Of a stretch of DNA of 28,732 bases, positions 8,812-19,130 are shown piece after piece. Origin of the DNA: Haplomitrium mnioides. Taxonomy: Eukaryota > Marchantiophyta > Haplomitriopsida > Calobryales. Each line of letters starts with the position of its first letter. Position 1 is the stretch's first letter. The position numbers and the translations under genes are program-made. The notes under the pieces were generated by a model. The model worked only from the letters and a program-made list of their open reading frames with translations, was not told the DNA's origin and searched no databases. The stretch covers positions 1 through 28,732 of the forward strand of contig JBNGIS010033682.1 of NCBI GenBank assembly GCA_049999725.1. The letters run 5' to 3'.

Positions 8812-11083
8812 TTGGTCCTGGCACTGTGGTGCTATGCTGAGAAAACAACCCTGCATCATAGCAAACGCCAAAATAAAGAATTATGAAATACTTTTTGTTG
8901 GGAGGGATTGACCCTTTGTCGATTTGAGCGTCAAGGAGGGTGCTGGAGTTGTTTTGGTTCAGGTTTGTGCACTACTCCTTGACTTCCTATCCACTTGCAA
9001 TCTAGTCCAGGTCGATCTAAGGCCTAGATCAAAGTTTTGAGGGGCCGAATGAGAGCTTTACACCGCTTTATTCTTGTGCACACCCATGTGAAGGTGGCTG
9101 GTCCATGGAGTGCATGAATTACAGATTTGATTCCTCCTTGGTACCCGATTAAGATCTGTGATTTCAGATTTCCATCACTGAAATCTGTCCCTAGCCCTCG
9201 CTCTTCCTCTCTCCTATGTTGGAGTCTACTTCTGAAAACAAAGTTTTAAATCTATTCTATAAAATGGCAGCCTACTCTCTCTAGTATTGTTTTGATTATT
9301 CTCACATGCTCTTCCTAACTTGATTGCAAAAATCTGAATGTCTACATGCTAAAGCTACACACCCAAAACTACCCCAATAATAGACCAAAAGCAACCCTCG
9401 ATGTGGTGTTACCAACTCTTGAAATCATGAATTTGCTTGATCTCGATTGTCCTTCTATCTGGTCGGTGTTGCCTCAAATTGTTGGTGGTTGGAGGTCCTC
9501 TTTTGATCACCCTAGTCCTTCTCTTGCCTCCACAAGCTGCCCTATTGTCGATCCCAACTATTGGTCTTCAGATATCATTGCTCCTCCAACTCCCACAACC
9601 CCAAAGCAATTGCTTGCAGCCCTCAATTCATGGCCGCCCTTTTTTTCTCACCACATCCACTAGCTCACACACTATTTTAGACAAGAGAGTTTCACTTTTG
9701 CCCCACAGAAGGTGTCTCTTGTGACTCCCTCACGAGGGAGGTGCTCCTGTCAAACACCAATTGCACACGCACTCCACATTGCTGCCCAATTCCTGCCTCC
9801 TCACTCTTCTCATGGGAGTATACCTCACCAGAACTCTTCAAGCACACATAAAATGCCACAAGATTTTACCTTTGGTCTGGATTGCCCCAACAAATCCTTC
9901 ACTCAACAATTTTGAGTTCACCCTCCTTGGCTCTAGATGGAGGATCCTCGCTAATTGTCTTCCCAAGTAGTGGTAGAGTCTTGGAGTTCCATAAGTCCAG
10001 TTGCTGAAGAAGTAGAAATATGCACAAAACATAATTGAGGAGCAAATCTTCTTCACTAACCAAAGCTTTTTACTAATCTACTAGAAGTGACCTTATTGGC
10101 AAAAAATGACCTGCATAAAGCCCACGCTCGCCCCTTCATTTGGTCTGCTCCCAACTCCCCACTCCTCTCGTTGCTTCCAAATTATCGATGGATGGATTGT
10201 TTGGCGTGGATTGCCCCAACAAATCCCTAGTTGTAAGCTCACCCAATAGTTCAATAGTTCTAAGCTCACCCTCCCTAGCTCCAGAAGGAGGATTCTCCCT
10301 AGTTGTCCTCCCAAGTAGCGATAGAGGCATGGAGTTCTATAGGTTCAACTGCTAAAGAAGTGAAAATGTGCACAAAGTAGAATTGAGGAGCAAGTTTACT
10401 TCACCAGTTAAAGCCCTCTACTCATCCACTGGAAGTAACCTTGTTGGCCACAATACCCTGCACACAGCTCACATTTGCCTCTTACCTTGGTCTACTCCCA
10501 ACTCCTCACTACTCTGCTTGCTTCCCAACTGGATGAATGATCATACATTTGGCCTGAATTGCCCTAGCAAATCCTTCACTCAACAGTTCTGAGCTCACCC
10601 TCCCTTTCTCTAGAGGGGGGATCCTCCCTATTTATCCTCCTAAGTAGCAGTAGAGACCTAGAGTTCCACAAGTCTAGTTGTTGAAGAAGTGAAAATGTGC
10701 ACAAAGTAGAATTGAGGAGCAAATCTCCTTCACTAGCCAAAGCCCTTTAAGCCCTTTGCTCATCGGCTGGAAGCAACCTTATTGCCCAAAACATCTTACA
10801 CACAACCCATGCTCGCCTCTTCCGTTAGTTTGCTCGTCTCCTTGCTTCCCAACTAGTCATGCCTGGATGGTTCCATACAATGAGCCCCGGCAGGAGGCTA
10901 TACCCTCACAAGAAATGCAGCGAGAGAGCTCATTTAATGCTCCTAACATCTTGGTGAACCCTTGTGTAGCCAATTTCAGATCTGTTCATTTAATGCCCTT
11001 TTCTGGTAAACCCTCCTGCAACCAATTTTAAATCCTAATATTAATTTCAATCAACCAATATTACTGTCCAAATTTGAAGGCTT
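8812..11083 (-). repeat. Right arm of the inverted repeat (LTR-like), opposite strand
   Basis: The minus strand of this region repeats the left arm (918-2436). It reads GGATTTAAA/AATATTA near 11030-11060 and ends with TCAGCATAGCACC and CCAGG at 8812-8845. It is longer than the left arm mainly because one block of ~330-350 bp occurs three times here (9870-10870) and once on the left (~1090-1430). The PBS-like core is mutated. The arms are separated by ~6.4 kb that contains the gypsy body. Confidence 0.75.
9870..10870 (-). repeat. Three tandem copies of a ~330-350 bp block in the right arm
   Basis: The word GATTGCCCCAACAAATCC or its variant occurs at 9880, 10209 and about 10557, giving steps of 329 and 348 bp. 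Each is followed in the same order by CTCACCCTCC, GGAGGAT, CTCCCAAGTAG (or CTCCTAAGTAG), a GAAGAAGT block, AATTGAGGAGCAA, a GGAAG-AACCTT block, and CTTGCTTCC or a related CT-rich end. The left arm has a single equivalent (~1090-1430 on the + strand). The copies are visibly diverged, so the amplification is old. Confidence 0.8.
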
Positions 11084-11344
11084 GTGGTAAGGATTGGGAG
11101 GATAATCATTCCCTTGTTGTGGCCTTTGCTGGTAAGCATCAGTTTGATTTTCCTAGTGGTCGGTTTTTGTTCCTCAATCGTGCCTGCACCACCATTGTAA
11201 GCTCTGCTCTCCCATTACCTCCGCCATCCGTTGATGAGATTGTTCGATGTTGCTGTCCCCTGACTTGCAAAGATCAAGAGTGGAATCCTTGCAAATCCGA
11301 TGTGGACCATCAAAGTCCCTCACATACAGATCATTGTGCATATC
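11084..11344. other. Interval between the LTR-like unit and the unknown ORF
   Basis: Not alignable by eye with the corresponding left-arm interval (690-905). It carries only short open frames without ATG or domain. Confidence 0.3.
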
Positions 11345-11896
11345 TCATCCAACCAAAGATAGCAGCTCATGCTGAACAAGGATGCCCGTCATCTTTTCCA
11401 AAAAATTCTTTAGAACAGCCACATGTGTTGAGTTGAATATCCCCAACAGCGGGAGAATCCCATCCTTGGTCTCAACAAAAACCTGTCCCTGTTTCTCAAC
11501 TAATGGTTTGGGCAATCTACTCAAATGCAAGAGCGATTTGTCCAAGATGTGGTACTTCTCAAGCCTGCGATTGTCGTCAACTTTAACAGTTTGACCTCCT
11601 CGTCCGTAGAACGCCAAGTTGTCTTCATCTAGGTGAATGTCCAGAACTTCTATTTCGGGTTGGTAGGCACACCGTTTGTAAATGCTCTCAATGGAGTCCT
11701 TCTCGCTCAATTTCGTGAAAAGGGGAGCCACCAGAACCTGAAGATCTGCGGGAATCAACAAATGCTCCTCCAGAAACGCCTTCATTGTAGACCTGATCGT
11801 GGCTTGATACTCCACGTTTGGCACCAACAGCACCCTTCCAAAATGTTCTGATTTTGCAATTCCCACTGAATTCTTTGCCAATGCAAGATGCTCCTC
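11345..11896 (-). CDS. Unknown coding sequence, ~180 residues, no ATG at its start
   Basis: This minus-strand frame is open from just after an upstream TAA (~11897) to a stop at 11345-11347. I do not recognise the family. It looks like a soluble alpha/beta protein with a charged, varied composition: KAFLEEHLLIP, LFTKLSEKDSIESIYK, IHLDEDNLAFYGRGG, LLHLSRLPKPLVEKQG. No transmembrane segment, signal peptide or zinc motif is visible. There is no ATG in the first ~33 codons; the first in-frame Met is in STMKAFLEEH. It may therefore be an exon, a captured host-gene fragment, or a decayed gene. A frameshifted homologue lies at 448-682 at the matching place outside the left arm, so the sequence travels with the LTR-like unit. 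Confidence 0.45.
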   Translation of the reverse strand, partial: EEHLALAKNSVGIAKSEHFGRVLLVPNVEYQATIRSTMKAFLEEHLLIPADLQVLVAPLFTKLSEKDSIESIYKRCAYQPEIEVLDIHLDEDNLAFYGRGGQTVKVDDNRRLEKYHILDKSLLHLSRLPKPLVEKQGQVFVETKDGILPLLGIFNSTHVAVLKNFLEKMTGILVQHELLSLVG

Positions 11897-12291
11897 TTAC
11901 ACTGCCACTAAATTCTCCTCTCCAAATTTTCTGTTTGCGATTCCTCTTGTAATTCTTCTCTCTACTCCTGAATTATTTTCTGCGCTCAATTTCTTCTCCT
12001 CTTGAACTCCTCACGAATCCTGAATCTTGCCTCAAAACCCCCTCCTCGCTTGCCCCTCACCGAATTCTCCTTGCGCTTCTCTCCCCCAAGTGAATTCTCC
12101 TCATGATATCTTGATTGTAGCTCCTCTCTCCTATGATTTCTTGGCTCTTCTTGAATCCTCTCCCTCCTAATTTTTGATTTCCTCCTCGCTCTTGAATCCT
12201 CTCGCTGAATTCTGTTCTGAATTCTCTTTGCTTCTTTCTTCTGAATTCTTCTCCTCCTCACTTGTTGTGGCTGTGTGACGCCAACCAATGA
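11897..12291 (-). other. Purine-rich leader (minus strand) up to the gap
   Basis: On the minus strand this is an irregular run of GAATTC, GAGGAG and AAGAAG words. Any frame through it translates to Arg/Glu/Lys-rich low complexity. I do not regard this as a protein. It may be the 5' leader of the unknown coding sequence. Confidence 0.4.
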
Positions 12292-12391
12292 NNNNNNNNN
12301 NNNNNNNNNNNNNNNNNNNNNNNNNNNNNNNNNNNNNNNNNNNNNNNNNNNNNNNNNNNNNNNNNNNNNNNNNNNNNNNNNNNNNNNNNNN
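12292..12391. other. Assembly gap of 100 N
   Basis: Exactly 100 N, a conventional scaffold gap of unknown true length. The base composition changes sharply across it, from CT-rich to AT-rich. Confidence 0.98.
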
Positions 12392-13269
12392 AAAATATAA
12401 TAAGATTTAAATAAAATAAAATGAAATAGATTAAAAAATACTAGAAACTCTACAAACACTATAGGCAGGGGGATAAGAGTACCCCATTTAACAATGTAAT
12501 ATAATATAATAGACTATTAAATAAAATAGTGACTTAAATAAAACAATAGAAAAAGATCATAACCCCTTTTGGACAAGTTGAATCTTCACAACTTTTACAC
12601 TAACAAAGAAAATAATAAAACACTAAATTTATCATAGCAAATAGAAAATAGAGGATAATAGAGAACAAAACATAGAGAATATAGGAAAACATTACATAGG
12701 GGAGTAACGTGCAAGAAAAGGGCAAATTGAGGACTAACACAAATAGTACTATAGAATACAATTACCCTTATATTGTAGTATTTTACAGGGCAAAGCCCTT
12801 TGCTCAAAATCTCGTCGATGATCTCTTGAGTGATGTCTCTTTCCTACATCAAGCTGGGCCAATCCTTCAATGGATCTGAACAAATCTGCTTTCTTCAGAC
12901 TCTCGAAAACTCCTTAAATTGATTTTACCCTCTTTGCCACCCTTGTGCATTAGGTTAATCAGTCATGAGCTCAAAGTGATGTACTAGGTCGTGTTAAACA
13001 CAAAAATTTGAAAAAACCCAAAAAAAACCTGATTGACATTAGTCATTTAAAACATTGAGTTATTAAGTGCTAGTTCAAATAAGACAATGTTTTCTTCTAG
13101 TGCATGGACATATACGTCCATACATATAGAGACTTTGTGTGCATAGTCTCATTGTTTAGTCTATGTACGTATGGACTCCTTGTTAATTTTATCAATAATT
13201 TCTTCATCTTGCTCTTTTTTTTGTTGTAGGTTCGCTCTTATTACTAATGTGTTTTTCTTAGTACGGTGA
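12392..13269. other. AT-rich sequence without a gene
   Basis: Very AT-rich at first (TAAAATAAAAT-like), then mixed. Open frames are short and show no domain. A GCAAAGCCCTTTGC palindrome-like word lies near 12789-12802. Confidence 0.4.
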
Positions 13270-13638
13270 CAAAATGGTGAATTGTCAATTGCAAAGAAGT
13301 TGACTACTACACCAAAAGAAAAGAAAAATTCTAAAGTTTCTAAGGAGGTAATTGAGGAGAAAGACCAATCTCTAACCTTGGTCTCTTATCCTCCAATATT
13401 CCTACTCCATTTCCAAAAGACAAAGAAGTTGAAAACAAGGCAGAAAAGCAGAGGTATTGGCCCTAGCTCAAAAGAAATAGTGAATGCAAAGGAGGCAAAT
13501 TTGCAGCCATGTCTAGATGAACTCAACGTGGTATATTATAAAATCTATGAAGAATCTAATGCTAAACATTTGAAGAGGTTAATCAAACATCAAGATTTTC
13601 ATCAACAATTGTCAACATTCCTTAAGTTACAATGTTAA
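13270..13638 (+). other. Open frame of ~120 codons with no ATG, unrecognised
   Basis: A stop-to-stop frame in which no Met codon occurs. Composition is Lys-rich, with VSYPPIFLLHFQKTKKLK in the middle. That stretch faintly recalls the YPPPFPQR-F-KKK segment in the Gag of some plant gypsy elements, but nothing else supports this. It may be a Gag relic or chance. Confidence 0.2.
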
Positions 13639-13997
13639 GAAATGTAAGCATAATGAATCCGAACCTTTTTTCAAAAGATGACACTTTTCAAACAGTGTCA
13701 ATATTTGCGGCAGTTACTACATTTGATTTTTAGTCATTTGTGATATTTCATTTCTCCTAACAAATCAACATTTTAGAGGATACAATTTTTGAAATTTGTT
13801 GTATGATCGATCAAGACATCTGATGAGTTATTGTTGTAGTTTTTTTTTCATGTTTGTTTTATTAATATCTATCATTCAAGTAGTCCCATATAACCCACAC
13901 ACATATACTAGAAAATTCGTTGTTGGACTAAGTATAATAGTACAAGCATAATGTTGTGCTATTTATAAGAAAATAGAGAGGAGGAAGGAAGTGGTAG

Positions 13998-14109
13998 AGA
14001 GTCGCTTCTAGGGTTGAGATAAGATTACTTGTCTTTGAAGTCACTTTTAGCAGAGAGTCACTTTTAGAGTTGAAATTAGAAGTGACTTGTAAGTGAATAA
14101 AGAGAGATA
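13998..14109 (+). repeat. Two imperfect 56-bp direct repeats
   Basis: AGAGTCGCTTCTAGGGTTGA (from 13998) and AGAGTCACTTTTAGAGTTGA (from 14054) start two similar 56-bp units upstream of the TATA box. Tandem repeats at this place in plant LTRs often act as enhancers; that role is inferred here only from position. Confidence 0.6.
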
Positions 14110-14125
14110 ACACCCTCTTCTCTTG

Positions 14126-14133
14126 TATAAATA
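14126..14133 (+). promoter_or_regulatory. TATA box (TATAAATA)
   Basis: TATAAATAG in a CT-rich then mixed context, ~205 bp into the candidate LTR, consistent with a U3 promoter. Confidence 0.45.
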
Positions 14134-14289
14134 GAACGAATTCTTAGCTCCGCTACTCATTCTGGAGTTCCTCTTGAATCACTTGGGTTCTTTGGTTGCT
14201 TGGCTTTTGCTTGCACTCTTGGTCTTAGCTTGGGCCTTAAGTTGCTTTTGGTTGCAGAACTCTATTAGAGTTCACTATGAGTTCTTACA

Positions 14290-15049
14290 CATTTAGATTT
14301 GGTCCTTGAGTTCTTTTACACTAAGGAAGGTAATAGAAGCATGAAGACTTTCAATGTTAAGATTGACAAACCCATTGAACGGCATTGCCAAATAATGTGT
14401 TCAAATGTCAATTTTCTTGTGGTTTCTACAAAGCTAAAGGAGACAAGAGATAATGCTCTTGTGAATGTCTACCAGAAGCTATATAGACACTATAGTTTTT
14501 TATTTGACCATTTGTCCTTAAAACATGACTAGATTTTGGATCTATGCTTTGGGTAAAGTACGAGTATAGTATATGCTTTGAAATTATAGAGAAATTGTAT
14601 CATTATAGAATATGATTGACAATAGTCAATTTATATTCCACAATATTTTTTGACGATGGGTTTTTGCCATATAATGTAACTGAGTCTCAAATTGTTTATG
14701 TTTACTATAAGAAGCATATTTATCTTGGTACAGCAAGCACATCTAAAGACTCAGTCGCGATCTACAAGATCAAAAAATGTTGCCTTGATTTAGCTACAAT
14801 TGTGGATGTTGAGTCCTCATAGACATTAGCAAAGGAGGAAAGCATATGTACTAAAGAAGATAAGATTGATGAGAAAACTACATATTTATGTATATGAATA
14901 CTGCAAATATAAACAAAGTTTTTGTTGACATAGTTTAATTTACCTCCAAGTTCAGCTAGATATCTATGTTTGACTATATGAGCTTTTGAAAAAATATAAG
15001 ATAATATGCAAGATGTTTGTCCTAAATTTCATGCATGCATAAGCATGGT
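14290..15049. other. AT-rich sequence with two short unrecognised frames
   Basis: Frames at 14299-14532 and 14616-14822 are open on the + strand (77 and 68 codons). The first begins at TTG, not ATG. Neither shows a motif I can name. They could be relics of a coding region behind the candidate LTR, but no retroelement domain is visible. Confidence 0.25.
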
Positions 15050-15720
15050 TAATTTATTTTGATCTTATTAATATGTGGATGAAAGATATAGGTATTGAAT
15101 TCCATATGCGTATAGTCATACTTGCTTGAATTTAATCTTTAAACACGTTTTTGAAAATTGCTAATAATGAAGTCCTTACTAGCTTGAGCAATATTGTTGG
15201 ATTTTGATGTTTATGTTATATATACAAAAGTTAAAAGAGATGGAGTATATACAAATACAAGGGTTTGTATTTGATTTTGATGTTAAGTATATATGTTTTG
15301 AAGATATAAGTGGTGAAATCCATGTTCGCATAGTTGTTCTTGTTTAATTTTGAGTGTAAAAACATATGTATGAAAATTATAAGTGATGAAGTTCATTATC
15401 ACATAAGAAACTTGTTTGATTTTGATATTTGTAGTATGTATATGTAAGTTATAAGAGGTGTATCATAGGAGTTTGTGTTTGATTTTGATCTTAGGAGTAT
15501 ATGTTTTGAAGATGTACTTGTTGAAGTCTATGCACACATGGTCTTCCCTGTTTGATTTTCGTCTTATAAGTAAGTACTTAGAAGCTACAAGCGTTGTTGC
15601 TCTTGCATGTGTAGGCGCTCATGTTTGATTTTGATCCTAAAAACATATGTTTGATAATTGTAAATGATGAAGTCTATGTATGCATATGTTGTAAGATTTT
15701 AAAAATAATTCACAAAAAAG
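15050..15720 (+). repeat. Minisatellite with a ~73-bp period, about nine units
   Basis: The word GATTTTGAT or a variant recurs at about 15055, 15129, 15200, 15273, 15346, 15418, 15481, 15554 and 15627, mostly 71-74 bp apart (one unit is 63). Each unit continues with a variant of AGTATATGTTTTGAAGAT, then AAGT-x-x-TGAAGTC and a CATAT/CACAT block. Units differ a lot, so the array is old. The sequence between units does not differ as spacers would. Confidence 0.8.
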
Positions 15721-16005
15721 TTTTAATACGCTTAGTATATTCATTACGCGGTGATGTTCATCTTTATAAAAGAAAAAAATTGTATATAAAATTAGCAATT
15801 TGAATGTACTAAATTTTCTTTTGGCAAGAAAAATCATTAACTCCAAATTGGTGATTTTTGATGTTGAATGTTGAAAATTGGTATTTGCAAGTGTCAAATG
15901 AGACAAGAGCTGTATAGTGATTCTTGGTTCAAATTAGTGGTTTTTATAATTTTCTCTATTTCATTTTGATCTTGAAAGTATATGCATGACAATTATGAAT
16001 AATAA
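15721..16005. other. AT-rich sequence, possible degenerate minisatellite tail
   Basis: A further unit-like word (TTTCATTTTGATCTTGAAAG near 15960) suggests the array once reached the gap. No gene is seen. Confidence 0.4.
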
Positions 16006-16015
16006 NNNNNNNNNN
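16006..16015. other. Assembly gap of 10 N
   Basis: Ten N next to the degenerate end of the 73-bp array, a typical place for an assembly problem in repeats. Confidence 0.98.
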
Positions 16016-16689
16016 TGGAATATGAGTTTAGCTTTAGAGTTCATGTGTGTATAGTGTTTTGTAGTCTAGGCATGTAAATACTTTTGAGAAATGGGTTGTA
16101 AGATTAGACATAGTAATATTTTTTTTATCTTGAATAGTTTAAGAAAATGATTTTGAAAACATTTTGAATTTTATATAGAATTTTGTATTTTCCTTGAAGA
16201 ATTCATGTGCGCATGAAGCTCACTCTAAAAAAAAAAGAGGTTACTCAAATATAAATATTCATATAGCTTATAAAATGTATAAAATTGTAGTATATACATA
16301 AGCAGAAAGCATCTTTTAAACAATGAAATATAAACAAAATTATTCTGAAAACATAAAAAAGATAGATTCAACCACTAGTTTTTATTTCTTCAAAGTCAGC
16401 TTCAAAAGATTCATTGAGATTCTCATTGTAACCATCAATACAATGTTGATTACATTGTTTGATTTTCTTTCAAACACTTGATGATGAATAACTTTCTGTC
16501 TCTTGTATTCAAAAAAGTTATATTTGATTGTTGCAATAGTTTTTTTTTCTAAATTGGTTTTTTATGCTGAAAGAAAATCAAAAGAGATCATTGTAATTTA
16601 TGTTACATCAAATACATATATATGAAATTTTTATCACGATGTTTCTTTTGTGGATGTTATTTTCTCTTGAAAGTATTGTCAAGAAAGCA
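16016..16689. other. AT-rich sequence without a supported gene
   Basis: Poly-A/T runs and short frames only. It may include the decayed 3' end of the neighbouring minus-strand pseudogene. Confidence 0.35.
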
Positions 16690-17970
16690 CATCTTCACAA
16701 GCATACCATTGAACATATACTTATTTTTGGTTTGCATGTTTTTCTTTTATCAAATGATAAAATAACCTTTGCAATCCAAAAAAATATGCTCTTTGAGTAG
16801 AATGATACAACAATACAAATGAATATTTTGGCTTTCATATCATGTACATTGTCAAAATTGTGAGTGTATTTTTGTTTCATATGAAATAGCTAATTCTCTT
16901 GGTATAGAAGCTCTATCATATATTGCTCAACATTAAAAAAGCATACATTTGATTGGAGCCTTTTGCTATTGATTATCAACTTGAGAAGGTACACTAACGT
17001 TTGAAAATCATTTCAAATGTTTGTAGATTGACATGTTGGAAAAATGAATTATGTTTTTTTTCAAGTTCTCTTTGCTTTTCTTCATCAATGTATGTCACAA
17101 TATCATTTGGGCAAGAAAAAACTTATTCCACCATTCAGTGTTAGGATCTATGAAGAACTTGTAACAATTCTTGTTTATATTGTCTTTAATTGCAAAGATC
17201 ACTTTTCTCTTTATCAACTTCTCTTTCTTCTTTTTGAGATCACTTGATTTTAGAATAAGCCTTCAATGTGATCAATATTGTGCAATATTTTTTACTCCAA
17301 ATCTATGCATTTAAACCACTCAACTTGAGCTTGAGCTATTGATTGAGTTATATTAGTAGTATTCTAAGGCAATGAGGGAGTTTGTTGTAGAACAAACTTG
17401 AAATTCCAAGCCTCTTGTAGTAGAGTTTCATGTAGCTCTAGATTATATGATAGTTGTAGCGCATTGCTTAGTCTAGCAAGTTTGAAAGCTTTGATACATT
17501 TCAAATGTTTGGAAAATTTGTTGAACATATAATTAATTTGACTATAAGTATAGCCCACCATAAGAAATCCTACTTTTATTTTTTGAAAAAGTGTTTTTGG
17601 TAATCAAGAAACTAAGATATCCAAACAATATAGAATTATTGTTGTCTAGTGTTGAATTGTCAAGTTGAAGATAAAAAGTAGGAGGCAATAACCCTTGAAA
17701 CTTACATAATATTTTTTTTAATAATGTAATTGTCAAGTTGGAGTTACTCTTCATGTTGTTGTAGGTTAAGAAGACCTTAAAAAAAAGAGCATAATTGAAA
17801 ATTAAAGCATTGACCATGTGCACACCTACCAAAAAAATCTTTATCATTATTATTTGGCACTAAAAGAAAATGCAAATTGTTGTTTTCTTTTGATCCATAC
17901 CAAAGATCATAATAACCAAGTACTTCTAACCATTGGCATAATAATATTTGATTACATAAAAAACAAGCCA
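16690..17970 (-). pseudogene. Relic of a DUF7869-like, transposase-like protein
   Basis: Read on the minus strand, 17847-17542 gives PPTFYLQLDNSTLDNNNS (the QLDN Asp codon is at 17659-17661) and FGYLSFLITK-x-x-F. One frame away at 17561 it continues MVGYTYSQINYMFNKFSKHL. This order, QLDN then DN-x-N, then a FL-Phe block, then MVGHTH-x-x-ID-x-F, is the signature I know from DUF7869-type proteins, widespread in mobile-element-like genes. Both His of GHTH are Tyr here. At 16700-16880 SFYSKSIFFWIAKVI resembles the small FWIAKV module that follows in relatives. Frameshifts near 17560 and elsewhere make it non-functional. The family name is from memory. Confidence 0.55.
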
Positions 17971-18119
17971 ATATATATGAATAATATTAGAAAGGAGGAG
18001 TTTTGATTATGAATTTGAAACGAGATTGAGAGGACTCTAATGTGTACATAGGGTTACAAAGAACAATAGTAAAATTACATTAAGGAGAGAGAAAAAGAGA
18101 AATGCATTCCCTACATGTC
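17971..18119. other. Short AT-rich spacer
   Basis: Nothing recognisable between the pseudogene and the tandem array. Confidence 0.3.
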
Positions 18120-19130
18120 ACGATTCTCTTACATGTAGTGGCTTTCAAACCACAACACTAACTTTGTTATGCTAGAAGTCTCTTACTTTGCAAAACATTT
18201 ATACTAAAAGTAGAACAATAGAGAAGATGAATCTTGCTACCCTTTGTACCCTTCACTCTACAAATTACCAACAAATCCTCTATATGCAAGTAGTCTCTTA
18301 CAAGCAAGGGTTTGTTGAAAGTAGCTACAAATAACATTGACAAACCCCTTACATGCAAGGAGTCTCTTGCGTGCTATAGGTTGAAAACCAAACCACTAAC
18401 TCTATAATTTAAAAAGAACAACATAAGAAGCCCATCTTGTATCTTCCATGAGTCTTATATGTGCATAGAGCTACAAACAACAACAATAAATTCTCTTCAA
18501 GCATGGGCTGTCTTTTGAGCACAGAGTCTCTTGGGTGCAAGGGGTTACAAACACCACACAAACTTTTTAATTTCAAGAGAACAATAGAGAAAACCTATCT
18601 TGTGAGCTAAAGAAGTCCTAGATACACATGAAGTTGCAAACAACTACAACAAATTATTTGTGAGCATAGACTCTCTTCCTCACATGGGTTTGGCAGAGTG
18701 GGTTCCAAATAATAAGGTCAAACCCTATATGTGCATAGACTATCCTATGCAAAGATTTGGTGCAAGAGGTTCCAAACAACAACATCAAATCCTATGCATA
18801 TATGAACTCTCTTCTACGCATAGGTTTGGCGTAGAGGGTTCCAAACAACAACCTCAAATCTTGCATGCATGTAGACTCTTCCTCATTGGGATTTAGTAGA
18901 GAGGGTTCCAAACATCAACATCAAATCCTATGCCCGAATGGACTCTCTCCACATAATGGTTTGGTGCAAGAGGTGTCAAACAACACTGACAAATCTCTTG
19001 TGTGCTTAGAGTCTCTTGCACAAAAGAGGTTACAAATCACAACACAAACTTTCTTTTAATACAAGAACAAACAAGGAAACAAATCCATTGCACATGTAGA
19101 GTCTCATGCCTACATAAAGCAACAAACAAC
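18120..19130. repeat. Degenerate tandem array, ~67-bp period in its core
   Basis: GGTTCCAAA or a close variant occurs at about 18701, 18768, 18837, 18904 and 18972, spaced 67-69 bp. Each is preceded by a TTTGG-GCA/GAG block and followed by CAACA-CAAATC and a TGCAT/ACTCTCTTC block. Outside the core (18120-18650 and 19000-19130) looser copies share GAGTCTCTTGC and GGTTACAAAC. Open frames in this region exist only because the repeat lacks stops in some phases. Confidence 0.75.

Larger units (their letters stand above)
13921..14289 (+). mobile_element. Candidate LTR with duplicated U3-like repeats
   Basis: It begins TGTTGGACTA and can end in TTACA at 14285-14289, ~369 bp. A TATA box lies ~205 bp from the start (14126), and before it is a 56-bp direct duplication. 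A few bases downstream, TTTGGTCCTTGAG loosely resembles the plant copia PBS (TGGTATCAGAGC type). No second LTR, no coding domains and no target duplication are visible, so this may be a solo LTR or another promoter-bearing repeat. Confidence 0.4.

Noticed and set aside
11986-12459. Long minus-strand frame through the N gap
   Set aside because: It crosses 100 N and the rest is Arg/Glu/Lys-rich translation of purine-rich low-complexity DNA.
12789-12802. GCAAAGCCCTTTGC palindrome-like word as a regulatory site
   Set aside because: A single isolated short palindrome without a promoter or gene near it; likely chance.
15050-15720. CRISPR-like repeat array
   Set aside because: The whole 73-bp unit repeats with divergence; there are no short identical repeats with unrelated spacers, and the context is a plant-type genome.
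18660-19059. Two overlapping protein frames of 64-78 codons
   Set aside because: They are translations of the 67-bp tandem repeat (similar peptide words return each unit), not genes.
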